Assembly (NCBI GenBank): GCA_027484055.1
Contig: JAIXQH010000010.1
Span: forward strand, 62,001-126,000
Direction: 5' to 3'
DNA: 64,000 bases
From: Verrucomicrobiaceae bacterium
Lineage (GTDB): Bacteria; Verrucomicrobiota; Verrucomicrobiia; Verrucomicrobiales; Akkermansiaceae
Shown in pieces: positions 54,655 through 62,415 of the stretch. The notes under the pieces are model-generated. The model had not been told where the DNA came from, made no database searches, and saw only the letters and a list, made by a program, of their open reading frames with translations. How positions within the stretch are numbered: the stretch's first letter is position 1; the number at the start of each line of letters is the position of its first letter. The translations under genes were made by a program, and so were the position numbers.

Positions 54655-55938
54655 ATGAAATTTCCTGCCATTCTCTTCCTTATCGTTTCCAGCGTCCAAG
54701 CTGCCCCCCAAGGTGATTTCTGGATCCTCCGGGCAGACGATGAAATTGCGGCTCCACTGGTGGATGCCGTTATCACAGGTAAAGTGGCGCCAGACGTTTT
54801 CACCAGCCGGATCGCCGACTTGATTGCTGCCAAAAAAATCTCAGAAGTCGCCCGCTTCAAGGAAACTCTCGAAGGGAAAAAGATCGAGCGGAAAACAAGC
54901 ACCGGGGCCGTCTCTTCGCGAGACGGTACCGAATCCGTCGATTTCGGAGTCACCTTTGAATGCGAGGATTCCATATCGAGGGACAGCAACCATGCCGACT
55001 TTCGATTCGCCCTAGAAATCACCGATAAGTCCGAGCAGCACCGTTACAGCAGTAAATTATACGTTGGCAGCACGTTCCTGATCGGGGAAAACTGGAAGCT
55101 GATGGAAATCTGGGACGACTCAAAGGTCAGCACGATTTTCCTCGCCCGTATGACCGGCTATCCGGTCATGAAAGAGACGCGACTCGTGATGGCACCTTGC
55201 CTTCAGCTTCGGGCGGAGCTGCTAGGGGTAAAACCCGAGGACATGAAAACCTTCGGAAAATCCACGTCGGCCACCCGCGAGAAGGCGGTAGCCTGGCTGC
55301 GGAGTCGCTCGCGGCGGGTGACCGCAGCCACCCTCTCCTGGCGCTCGGGACTGTCCATCGCGCATCAGGATTTCTCGTTGGGCTTCATGGATGAGAGTCC
55401 CGGCTATCTGACCTCCGGCCTTTCTATTTCCTCGGCATGCATGATCGGCGCGGACGGCAAGGAGGTGGATCTGGACGGAGAAGCTACCTGGCAGCCGCGT
55501 GAAAAGCCGGAGGATCGAAAAAAGCCCGCCTATCGGTTCGTGATCCAGGAATCCATCGCAGATGGCCAAACCGCCTGTTTCAACGCCACCGTTCCAACTG
55601 CCTCCCAAGAATCCATCGTGCTCCTGCTCACCCCGGACATCGACGTCATTGGAAACTCCCCGCAGACCATCAGCACCTCCCGTGATCCGGAAACGGTGCC
55701 GGAGGGTAAGATGTCCTTCAATTACAGTGTCGCCCCGAAGTTCAGGCGCATCCTCATAGGTTCAGATCCAGAATACAAACAATTGCCTATCAAGACACTC
55801 TTGGAAAAGTGGGGAATCATCTTTGATGCCGGCATGTCCGCCTCCATGAATTCCTCCTGCGAGGTTTGGCTCACCCAAGACCGCGAGGGCCATCTCGCTT
55901 TCATCAAGCTGCTGAACGATCTCGGTCTTAATCCGTAA
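54655..55938 (+). CDS. Secreted protein of unknown function, 427 aa
   Basis: A signal peptide (MKFPAILFLIVSSVQAA) is followed by a ~410-residue mature protein with alternating beta-strand and charged regions. No domain is recognised. Features: GFMDESPGYLTSGLSISSAC mid-protein, and a C-terminal segment ASMNSSCEVWLTQDREGHLA like a small STN/secretin-type module (a short domain that ends in an amphipathic helix, FIKLLNDLGL). It is bracketed by copies of the dispersed repeat, so it may be island cargo. Confidence 0.65.
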   Translation: MKFPAILFLIVSSVQAAPQGDFWILRADDEIAAPLVDAVITGKVAPDVFTSRIADLIAAKKISEVARFKETLEGKKIERKTSTGAVSSRDGTESVDFGVTFECEDSISRDSNHADFRFALEITDKSEQHRYSSKLYVGSTFLIGENWKLMEIWDDSKVSTIFLARMTGYPVMKETRLVMAPCLQLRAELLGVKPEDMKTFGKSTSATREKAVAWLRSRSRRVTAATLSWRSGLSIAHQDFSLGFMDESPGYLTSGLSISSACMIGADGKEVDLDGEATWQPREKPEDRKKPAYRFVIQESIADGQTACFNATVPTASQESIVLLLTPDIDVIGNSPQTISTSRDPETVPEGKMSFNYSVAPKFRRILIGSDPEYKQLPIKTLLEKWGIIFDAGMSASMNSSCEVWLTQDREGHLAFIKLLNDLGLNP

Positions 55939-55992
55939 CGCCATCTAGTCCTGGCTGCCATGGGCTAGAGGTGTTGGCATTTTTAAAAATCA

Positions 55993-56016
55993 TTTTTTCA
56001 AGTCAGACTTTTTATT
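55993..56016. repeat. AAAAGTC-A-GACTTTT-type palindrome, copy 3
   Basis: CAAGTCAGACTTTTTATT, immediately before dispersed-repeat copy B. The left arm has diverged (TTTTTTCAAGTC). Confidence 0.6.
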
Positions 56017-56017
56017 A

Positions 56018-56215
56018 TTTTAACAAATAACTTCTAACTCTACCACCCCAACGTCCTCCACAAAATGCGTTCAAGCGTCCATCCAGCCGCCCGGCTTTCC
56101 CACGAAAACAACTGCCTGAAGTCTGTTATTTGGGACTGGCTCCGAAATATGAATACTGAAAAAACGAGGCCAATTGTTCCGATGCGCGGACTGACCCCAG
56201 AGACTGACCCCAGAG
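56018..56215. repeat. Dispersed ~200-base repeat, copy B
   Basis: Matches copy A over TAACAAATAACTTCTAACTC, GCCGCCCGG, GGGACTGGCTCCGAAATATG and GATGCGCGGACTG. It ends in a tandem GACTGACCCCAGA doublet that abuts a truncated PIN-domain reading frame at 56216. Confidence 0.8.
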
Positions 56216-56374
56216 ATCACCGGATTCGATGCCCTCCACGTCGCCGCTGCCGAGGCGGCGAAATGCGATTATCTGGTGACTACTGACGACGGACTGCTCA
56301 AAAAATCAAAGCGACATCAAAACCAACTCATGGTAAACCTGCTCAACCCCATCGACATCATCTCACTGCCATGA
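56216..56374 (+). pseudogene. PIN-domain toxin remnant (C-terminal part only)
   Basis: An open stretch of 52 codons without a start: ITGFDALHVAAAEAAKCDYL, then VTTDDGLLKK and NPIDIISLP. This is the C-terminal half of a PIN nuclease, including the conserved Asp in FDALHVA and the TTDD region. The N-terminal half is missing; repeat copy B lies directly against the break. Its stop overlaps the start of the next small gene (ATGA), as in an intact toxin-antitoxin pair. Confidence 0.75.
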
Positions 56375-56613
56375 CTCTCAGTGCCGAATTCAATCAGAAA
56401 GCCAAAGCCATTCTCATGCGCGAGCTGGGACCGGTGGACTACGCCCGCTTCATCCAGCAATACCAAGAGGGCACAGGAGACTTTACCCGCGACCGTCACC
56501 TTTTGCTAGGCGAGGAAAGTGCCCGAACCCTCCATGAACAAGCCGCCCGTCTTGCCGCAAATGGCGAACTCTCACGTCCAGCGAGCGCAAAACAGCTTTC
56601 CACAGGTGATTAA
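56371..56613 (+). CDS. Small protein paired with the PIN remnant (antitoxin-like)
   Basis: An 80-residue, mostly helical protein (MTLSAEFNQKAKAILMRELG). It overlaps the PIN remnant by four bases, so it was probably translated together with the toxin. Its size and place suggest an antitoxin or accessory protein of a former VapBC-like pair, but no DNA-binding fold is evident. The frame is intact although the toxin is truncated. Confidence 0.6.
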   Translation: MTLSAEFNQKAKAILMRELGPVDYARFIQQYQEGTGDFTRDRHLLLGEESARTLHEQAARLAANGELSRPASAKQLSTGD

Positions 56614-56747
56614 ATCAGGTTCAGCCTGCCACTTAATCCACCTCTTTCCCTAAAAAATCCAAAACTTGTCCCGGCGAAGCCATGCGAAGACGGATCAACA
56701 ATCCTGAATCTGAAATCCATCCCACTGCTCACACGGCACTTCTCCTT

Positions 56748-56820
56748 CTTCCCAATAACTTTTAACAAATAACCTCAAACTCCACCTACCCATCCCCGCC
56801 ACCGCCCTCCAACGAACAAC
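56748..56820. repeat. Dispersed repeat, partial copy C
   Basis: CTTCCCAATAACTTTTAACA and the following ~50 bases match the first part of copy A; the rest of the element is absent. It lies ~70 bases before the KAP-NACHT operon. No gene is seen in 56614-56888. Confidence 0.7.
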
Positions 56821-56888
56821 CAGAAAATCCAATCCCTACCCCACAGTCCACGCTTCCCAACGGGCGTCGCGCTTGCTAAGCATCACAG

Positions 56889-58433
56889 GTGCCTGCAAAA
56901 AAAGTAATCCTCCCCACCCCTAGGCCTTTGGAAAAGGGTATTCACAAGAAGCTCAACGACGAGCCCACCATTGATGAGGATATCTTTGATCAAGAGACCG
57001 CTGCGAATCGTCTCGCCAGCCAGCTTGCCACCGTCAGTCCTCCTGCCGTGTTTGGTCTCCATGGCGATTGGGGTTCTGGCAAGACCTCGTTTCTTAACCG
57101 TGTTCACAAGGTTCTGACCAATCAAAACCGTCTTACGCCAAACGAGAAGCATGACGAGCATCCCAACAAATTCAGGCACTGCGTTGTCGTCTGGTTCGAG
57201 GCTTGGCGCTATCAGCATGACGAGGCCCCGGTGGTCGCTCTTCTCAATGAAATACGCGCCCAGTTCACTTGGCAGGCGAAGTTCAGGAAAACACTCGATT
57301 ACGCGGGAGCCATCGCCTTCGAGGCTGGCTTACGTTCTCTTGATGGTTTGACCAGTGAGATTGCTCAAGTGGCCGCAGTCGGGAAGGCGGGGCACTTTTC
57401 GAATCTCCGCGATGCCGCCTCCGATTGGAAAAAGGAAAACCTCGCCTTCGCTCTACCCTCACAGGCTACAAGGGATTTACTCAACAAAGCCATCACGGCC
57501 ACCATTGCACCCCTCACGAAAACGGCAAAGCCTTACAACCCACGCGTGATCATCATTGTCGATGATCTAGACCGTTGCCAGCCTTACACCGCCTACAAGT
57601 TTCTCGAAGGAATCAAAATCTTTCTAGGCATACCCTCCTGCGTTTTCCTGCTGGGCATCAACCGCGAAGAGATCGTCCGTTCCGTTTCCATAGGCATGCG
57701 CCGCGAGGAGGGCGTGGACGCTCACGGTTCTCACGTTGCCGAGAAAAAGGTCGGCCTCCGTGCCCATGAATACCTTGAAAAACTCTGCGGTCACATCGAG
57801 CACCTGCCGTTCCTGACTATGGGTCAATCCGCTGAGCTTGTCTTTCACCTTCTGCGGCGCAACCACTTGGAGCAGTTTACTTCCATGTCTCAAGACAAAC
57901 AGAACATTGTCACCTTGCTTCGCGAGTCCGACGTCACGCTTCTTCCTGCAAATCCGCGCCGAATCAAGTCCTTCGTCAACTGCCTCCTTGAACTCCTCGA
58001 CAACTGTCCACCGCCCCACGCAATAGCTGCTATGCCCACAGTGGCGGAATCTGAAGAAGCAGTAAGAGCTAGCATCTTCATTCTCATTGCCAGCCTCTCA
58101 ACCTTCCACCCTGCCATTTATCGTATCCTTATTTCCGACCACACTTTCTTCGAGGTTCTTAAAAAATGGTGCCGTGCCGAAGCCGCGCTCACCACATCCG
58201 AGGGATTATTGGTCGCCAGCGCACGCCTTCCATGCACCGCTAGTGATGATTTCGAAAAACTCGAAGGCCAGTTTATCGCTAGGGAGAACGGGCAGCTAAT
58301 CGTCTTTCCTGAAATGCCACAAATGTTTCCAGACCCGGCCTCACCCGATATCTTCAGGGTCCGCCACATTCTCTTAAAGCCTTCTTTTCAAAACCTTCAA
58401 TCCACAGTAATCGCCAAGTTCCTTCCTCACTGA
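56889..58433 (+). CDS. KAP-family P-loop NTPase (soluble type)
   Basis: A 514-residue protein with a GTG start. KAP NTPase features: Walker A GLHGDWGSGKTSFLN (residues 57-70), the FEAWRYQHDEAPVVALLNEI segment typical of KAP proteins, Walker B RVIIIVDDLDRCQP (~220-232) and LLPANPRRIKSFVNCLLELL in the helical lid. Most KAP proteins have transmembrane helices inserted between the Walker motifs; here the insert (LDYAGAIAFEAGLRSLDG and on) is not convincingly hydrophobic, so it appears soluble. KAP proteins include PifA, which excludes phage T7. It ends eight bases before the NACHT-LRR gene, so the two are cotranscribed and probably work together. Confidence 0.88.
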   Translation: MPAKKVILPTPRPLEKGIHKKLNDEPTIDEDIFDQETAANRLASQLATVSPPAVFGLHGDWGSGKTSFLNRVHKVLTNQNRLTPNEKHDEHPNKFRHCVVVWFEAWRYQHDEAPVVALLNEIRAQFTWQAKFRKTLDYAGAIAFEAGLRSLDGLTSEIAQVAAVGKAGHFSNLRDAASDWKKENLAFALPSQATRDLLNKAITATIAPLTKTAKPYNPRVIIIVDDLDRCQPYTAYKFLEGIKIFLGIPSCVFLLGINREEIVRSVSIGMRREEGVDAHGSHVAEKKVGLRAHEYLEKLCGHIEHLPFLTMGQSAELVFHLLRRNHLEQFTSMSQDKQNIVTLLRESDVTLLPANPRRIKSFVNCLLELLDNCPPPHAIAAMPTVAESEEAVRASIFILIASLSTFHPAIYRILISDHTFFEVLKKWCRAEAALTTSEGLLVASARLPCTASDDFEKLEGQFIARENGQLIVFPEMPQMFPDPASPDIFRVRHILLKPSFQNLQSTVIAKFLPH

Positions 58434-58441
58434 CTCCCGCC

Positions 58442-61400
58442 ATGATCACAAAAAAAGCAGCTAAAAAAGCGGCGAAGAAAACCCCCGCAAAAAAGACCAT
58501 GAAGAAGGCCACTATAACAGCCCTAATCAAGGCCGCTACAACAGACCCAATCAAGGCCGCTCCTGTTTCACTCTGGGCGTCCCTTTCAAAAACTCCTTCC
58601 GGTCCCCCCATCAAAGCCCCCCTTGCTGCGGATCTTGGCGACTATCCCGTCTTCATCGCCTACCGGAATCTCCTCGCTGACCACTTCGGCCAGGTCAATC
58701 TCTTTGAAATGGGTGCCATGCGGGACACGCCTACTGACGTCGCTATGGCGGATCTCTTCGTTCGTCCTGCTCTTCTCACCAAGCACATCAATGCGGCGGA
58801 TGCCACTCCAGAGAGCCTTGCCGCTGGGCAGGACCTGCTGGAGGTACTCGGCAAGGAGAGGAATCTCGTAGTCCTCGGAGACCCAGGCGCAGGGAAATCG
58901 ACTCTTGTCAACTGGCTCGCCTACACCCTAGCCAATCCACGGGCCAAGGCCGTGCGCGACATCCTCGGCAGCTTGCTGCCAATCCCAGTTGTCTTAAGGG
59001 ATGTGTTTCACTCCGCTTCTCCCTCTGGGACTGCCTCTCCCAGTGCCGAGGCACTTGTCGATTTATTCCTCTCCCAGCCCTTCGCCGCGCCAATGAGGGC
59101 GGGAAATGGTGGTTCGGAGTTCCTGTTACTCGCCCTCAAGGAAGGCCGTGCTTTCCTCCTGCTTGATGGCATCGACGAGTTGCCCGACTACCAGCGCATC
59201 TGGCTCCGCAGCGCTTATCAGGATTTCACCGTGAGCTATCGAGGCCACAGCCTGCTCACCTCCCGAGTCATCGGCTACGAGGCTTGCCCGTTCGATAGGC
59301 GGACCATCGTCCGGCACGCGCAGGACTGCGACAACGAAGAAGACGTTATGCTATTTGATTTGAGTGATCGTGAGGTTGCGAAAAAACTTAGGGTCTCGGA
59401 ACTACCCGGCCAAATGCTGCGCGAAGAGCAAGGCGCCCGTCTCGTAGCCGCGACGGAAGGCACCGCCTCTGTTTACTACACCGCTCCCTTCGACGATGCT
59501 CGACTGGAGGAATTCGCCCGTCGCTGGTACAAGCTCCGCTCCCACTCCGCCAGTAAGGCCACGGATACGGCGGAAGACTTCCTCGCCGCCCTGCAGAAGT
59601 CCCCCAGCACCCATGATCTCCGGCGCTCCCCCATCCTGCTCACCTACATGGCCATCGTCTTCCGCGCCGGGGGGCACCTGCCGGATGGCCGCTCGGACCT
59701 CTACGCCAAGATCACAGAGGCCTATCTAGAAACCATCCCCACCCGGCGCAAGCTCACCATCCCCTGCCACCGGCAGGACGCCGGAGTCTGGCTAGCCCAC
59801 ATCGCCTTCCGCCTCCAGCTCCGCCGCACCGGCAGAAGTGAAAAATTGTTAGGGGAAAAGGAAGCCCCCTCCGCCATCCTCATTCCAGAGGCGGATCTTC
59901 TCGCCCTACTGGCGGAGGCCATGGCCGCACATCCGCCTTCGCCCGTCGATCCCGAGCACGAACAAGAAACCACGCTCACCCCAGAGGAACTCCTCACCTA
60001 CCTCTCCCAGCGTGCCGGCCTGCTCCTGCCCAGAGGCACCCAGAATGGTGGGGAAGCCTATGCCTTCACTCATCTCTCCTTCCAGGAATACTTCGCCGCG
60101 CAGTATCTCAATGGCCGCTTCACCTCCTACAAGGAACTCCATGATGCCGGGCATCTATCGCCAGAGCTCACCCTGCCCACCCTGCGCTCCTACATCCGAG
60201 ATCCCCGCTGGGCGGAGACGTTTCTCCTGCTCTTCGAGATCCTCTCCCTCACCTCCGGCCCCGCCATCCACCCCGCCACGCTCGCTGGCTACCTTTATGC
60301 TCCCGAGAACCAGGATAGACCCGAGCTGAACTGGTATCTCCACGCCACCTACGGCAAGGGCGGACTCTCCATCACGAGTGAGTCAGCGCAAGCCCTCGTT
60401 CTCCTCTGCAATCTCCTAAACGACGCCTACATCCGTCTCGCCCCGCTCAATGAGCCACCCCACACCCAACTGCTCCACGCCTTGGCAGATGCCGCCGTGA
60501 CTGGTGAAAGAAATAATCCATTGTTCTACGGGGATCCGGCGCTACAGGCATTCCTTAATCTCAAGTCCTGTCCCGCCGGTCGTTCGCTCTTGGGTATCCT
60601 CAGCCAAGCGGTTTTGAGAACGGGGTGTCTCAGTCTTAACCTCGCTTGCACCGAAGTGAGCGATCTAACCGCGCTCAAAAGTCTCACCCGCCTCCAATCG
60701 CTTGACCTCGGCTACACGCAGGTTAGCGACGTTACCGCGCTCAAGAGCCTCACCAGCCTCCAATCGCTTAACCTAATCGGCATGCAAGTAAGCGACCTCA
60801 CAGCGCTTAAGAGCCTCACCAGCCTACAATCGCTTAACCTCGGCGGCACGCAAGTGAGCGGCCTCACAGCGCTCAAGAGTCTCACCAGCCTCCAATCGCT
60901 TAACCTCAGCCACACCCAAGTGAGCGATATCAACGCGCTCAAGAGCCTCACCAACCTCCAATCTCTTGACCTCGACGGAACCCAAGTGACAGACCTCACC
61001 GCGCTCAAGAGCCTAACCAGCCTCCAATCTCTTGACCTAAGAAGCACGCAAGTGAGCGACATCACCGCGCTCAAGAGCCTCACCAGCCTCCAATCGCTTT
61101 CCCTAATCGGCGCGCAAGTAAGCGACATCACCGCGCTCAAGAGCCTCAACGACCTCCAATCGCTTGATCTCGACAGCACACAAGTTAGCGACCTAACGGC
61201 GCTAAAGAGTCTCACCAGCCTCCGATCGCTTGACCTACGTGACACACAAGTAAGTGACGTCACCGCGCTCAAGAGCCTCACCAGCCTCCAAGCGCTTTAC
61301 CTCAACGGCACCGAAGTGAGCGACCTCACCGCGCTCAAGAGCCTCATCAGCCTCAAAGAGCTCGACCTTCGCAGCACCCAAGTGAGTGACCTAACCGCGC

Positions 61401-61519
61401 TCCATGCGCTGAAAGACTGCCTGAAACATCTCTGGCTGGATGATAGCCCCGCAGCCCAAGATCAAGCTCAGATGGCCGGGCTGCGCAAAGCCCTGCCAGA
61501 TACCGACATTCGCGTATAG
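58442..61519 (+). CDS. NACHT NTPase with H1-like N-terminus and C-terminal LRR array
   Basis: A 1025-residue STAND NTPase. Residues 2-24 are Lys/Ala-rich (ITKKAAKKAAKKTPAKK), like histone H1 tails. Residues ~60-130 match the lead-in to bacterial NACHT domains (FEMGAMRDTPTDVAMADLFV). Walker A is VVLGDPGAGKSTLVNWLA (~142-159), Walker B AFLLLDGIDELPD (~236) with LLTSRVIGYE after it, and the winged-helix end has FTHLSFQEYFAAQYL (~540). Residues 729-992 hold twelve 22-residue leucine-rich repeats (consensus LQSLxLxxTQVSDLTALKSL plus two residues) and a diverged cap. bNACHT proteins are known anti-phage NLR relatives. The effector is not obvious; the N-terminal tail or the KAP partner are candidates. 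Confidence 0.88.
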   Translation: MITKKAAKKAAKKTPAKKTMKKATITALIKAATTDPIKAAPVSLWASLSKTPSGPPIKAPLAADLGDYPVFIAYRNLLADHFGQVNLFEMGAMRDTPTDVAMADLFVRPALLTKHINAADATPESLAAGQDLLEVLGKERNLVVLGDPGAGKSTLVNWLAYTLANPRAKAVRDILGSLLPIPVVLRDVFHSASPSGTASPSAEALVDLFLSQPFAAPMRAGNGGSEFLLLALKEGRAFLLLDGIDELPDYQRIWLRSAYQDFTVSYRGHSLLTSRVIGYEACPFDRRTIVRHAQDCDNEEDVMLFDLSDREVAKKLRVSELPGQMLREEQGARLVAATEGTASVYYTAPFDDARLEEFARRWYKLRSHSASKATDTAEDFLAALQKSPSTHDLRRSPILLTYMAIVFRAGGHLPDGRSDLYAKITEAYLETIPTRRKLTIPCHRQDAGVWLAHIAFRLQLRRTGRSEKLLGEKEAPSAILIPEADLLALLAEAMAAHPPSPVDPEHEQETTLTPEELLTYLSQRAGLLLPRGTQNGGEAYAFTHLSFQEYFAAQYLNGRFTSYKELHDAGHLSPELTLPTLRSYIRDPRWAETFLLLFEILSLTSGPAIHPATLAGYLYAPENQDRPELNWYLHATYGKGGLSITSESAQALVLLCNLLNDAYIRLAPLNEPPHTQLLHALADAAVTGERNNPLFYGDPALQAFLNLKSCPAGRSLLGILSQAVLRTGCLSLNLACTEVSDLTALKSLTRLQSLDLGYTQVSDVTALKSLTSLQSLNLIGMQVSDLTALKSLTSLQSLNLGGTQVSGLTALKSLTSLQSLNLSHTQVSDINALKSLTNLQSLDLDGTQVTDLTALKSLTSLQSLDLRSTQVSDITALKSLTSLQSLSLIGAQVSDITALKSLNDLQSLDLDSTQVSDLTALKSLTSLRSLDLRDTQVSDVTALKSLTSLQALYLNGTEVSDLTALKSLISLKELDLRSTQVSDLTALHALKDCLKHLWLDDSPAAQDQAQMAGLRKALPDTDIRV
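60626..61425 (+). repeat. 66-bp in-gene tandem repeats encoding LRRs
   Basis: Twelve 66-base units inside the NACHT gene. Many are highly similar at the DNA level (shared blocks such as CTCCAATCGCTT and GCGCTCAAGAGCCTCACCAG), which suggests recent duplication or gene conversion. Differences cluster at codons 5, 7 and 8 of each unit. Confidence 0.9.
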
Positions 61520-62415
61520 CGCTCCAATGCCGGGCTCTGAACGATGACGACACCTCCCCATTCTCTCCTCGGTCCCCGTGCTCGGCATTTGTACAGGAGC
61601 GCCGTCCGTCCCGGCTGTGTGGGATTTCGGGCAGCTGCAAGCGTCTCAAGGGGCGGGTTCCCGCATCGAAGCATTCTGCTCTCCTCCCGGCGGCGGGGAA
61701 CAGGGGGGAAGTCTCTCCGATTCGAAGCACCTCAGCTCACCCAGCGGCAGTAGTGGAGAGGCAATCGGTACGGGCGGAGATGGGATCGGTAAGCCCGGAG
61801 AGATAATCGGTACGAGCGGAGAGGGCATCGGCACATCCGGAGCGGCAATCGGTACGGGCGAAGGAATGATCGGTACGCCCGGAGAAGCAATCGGTACGGT
61901 CGGAGATTGAATCGGTACGCCCAGAGCGGCAATCGGTACGCTTGGAGGACGAATCGGAAGACGGGGAGAGGGGATCGGGACTGGCAGCGACTGCGAAAGT
62001 GGTGCTGAGGCATCGAGCCAAAGGATCATGCCGCCAGAACTGGGTGGCCTACACGCAGGCTGGCGTATGCGACGCAGGCGCGGCAATCCTCGGCCTGAAG
62101 ATCGACCGAAATAGAATGCGGCGACTCCTCACGCTTCGTGAAGGTGGAGCGATGCTTAGTTTATTTCACAAAATGGTAGTAATTGAGTGAAGTCGGGGTG
62201 GAGCTGGCTAGTTTTCCGGTTTTTGGGAAGAGAGCGAGGGGGCGATGATGGGCGGAAACGTTGATTTGATGAGGAAAGGGTGGCTTTCGCCATGGCGTGT
62301 GGGGTGGTCAAGGGGCTGAACAGGGGCAGACGACGTGGCCCCGGGCAGTCCGGGTGAATGAGAAAGCCCATGCTCCGTGGTTCCGCTTTTTTATCCACGC
62401 GGACCGCTGCGGAGA
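61520..62415. other. Gene-free right edge of the accessory island
   Basis: An 896-base stretch between the NACHT-LRR gene and the lgt stop. It contains the second 21-bp array (61746-61976). Open frames across the array on both strands (for example 61646-62086 minus, with VPIxSPx heptads) reflect the three-divisible period and look non-coding. From 62000 to 62415 I see no gene, tRNA or clear terminator. Confidence 0.65.
61746..61976. repeat. 21-bp degenerate minisatellite, 11 units (right island edge)
   Basis: Eleven 21-base units start at 61746; consensus GGTACGnnCGGAGnnnnAATC (20 of 21 positions shown; units such as GGTACGCCCGGAGAAGCAAT plus C). Shares period, unit number and a CCCGGAG-GCAATC-like core with the 50406-50636 array. 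Read forward it gives IGTxGxx heptapeptides with an internal stop. Confidence 0.85.

Noticed and set aside
60712-61281. 189-codon minus-strand frame made of repeats
   Set aside because: It is the mirror of the 66-bp LRR repeats in the NACHT gene.
60626-61425. Regular repeats considered as a CRISPR array
   Set aside because: Period is 66 bases, fully in frame within a gene, and there are no unique spacers; it encodes LRRs.
61646-62086. 146-codon minus-strand frame with VPIxSPx heptads
   Set aside because: Explained by the 21-bp array; flanking parts have no recognisable domain or start context.
61942-62190. 82-codon plus-strand frame after the right array
   Set aside because: Starts inside the array and has no recognised family; coding status not supported.
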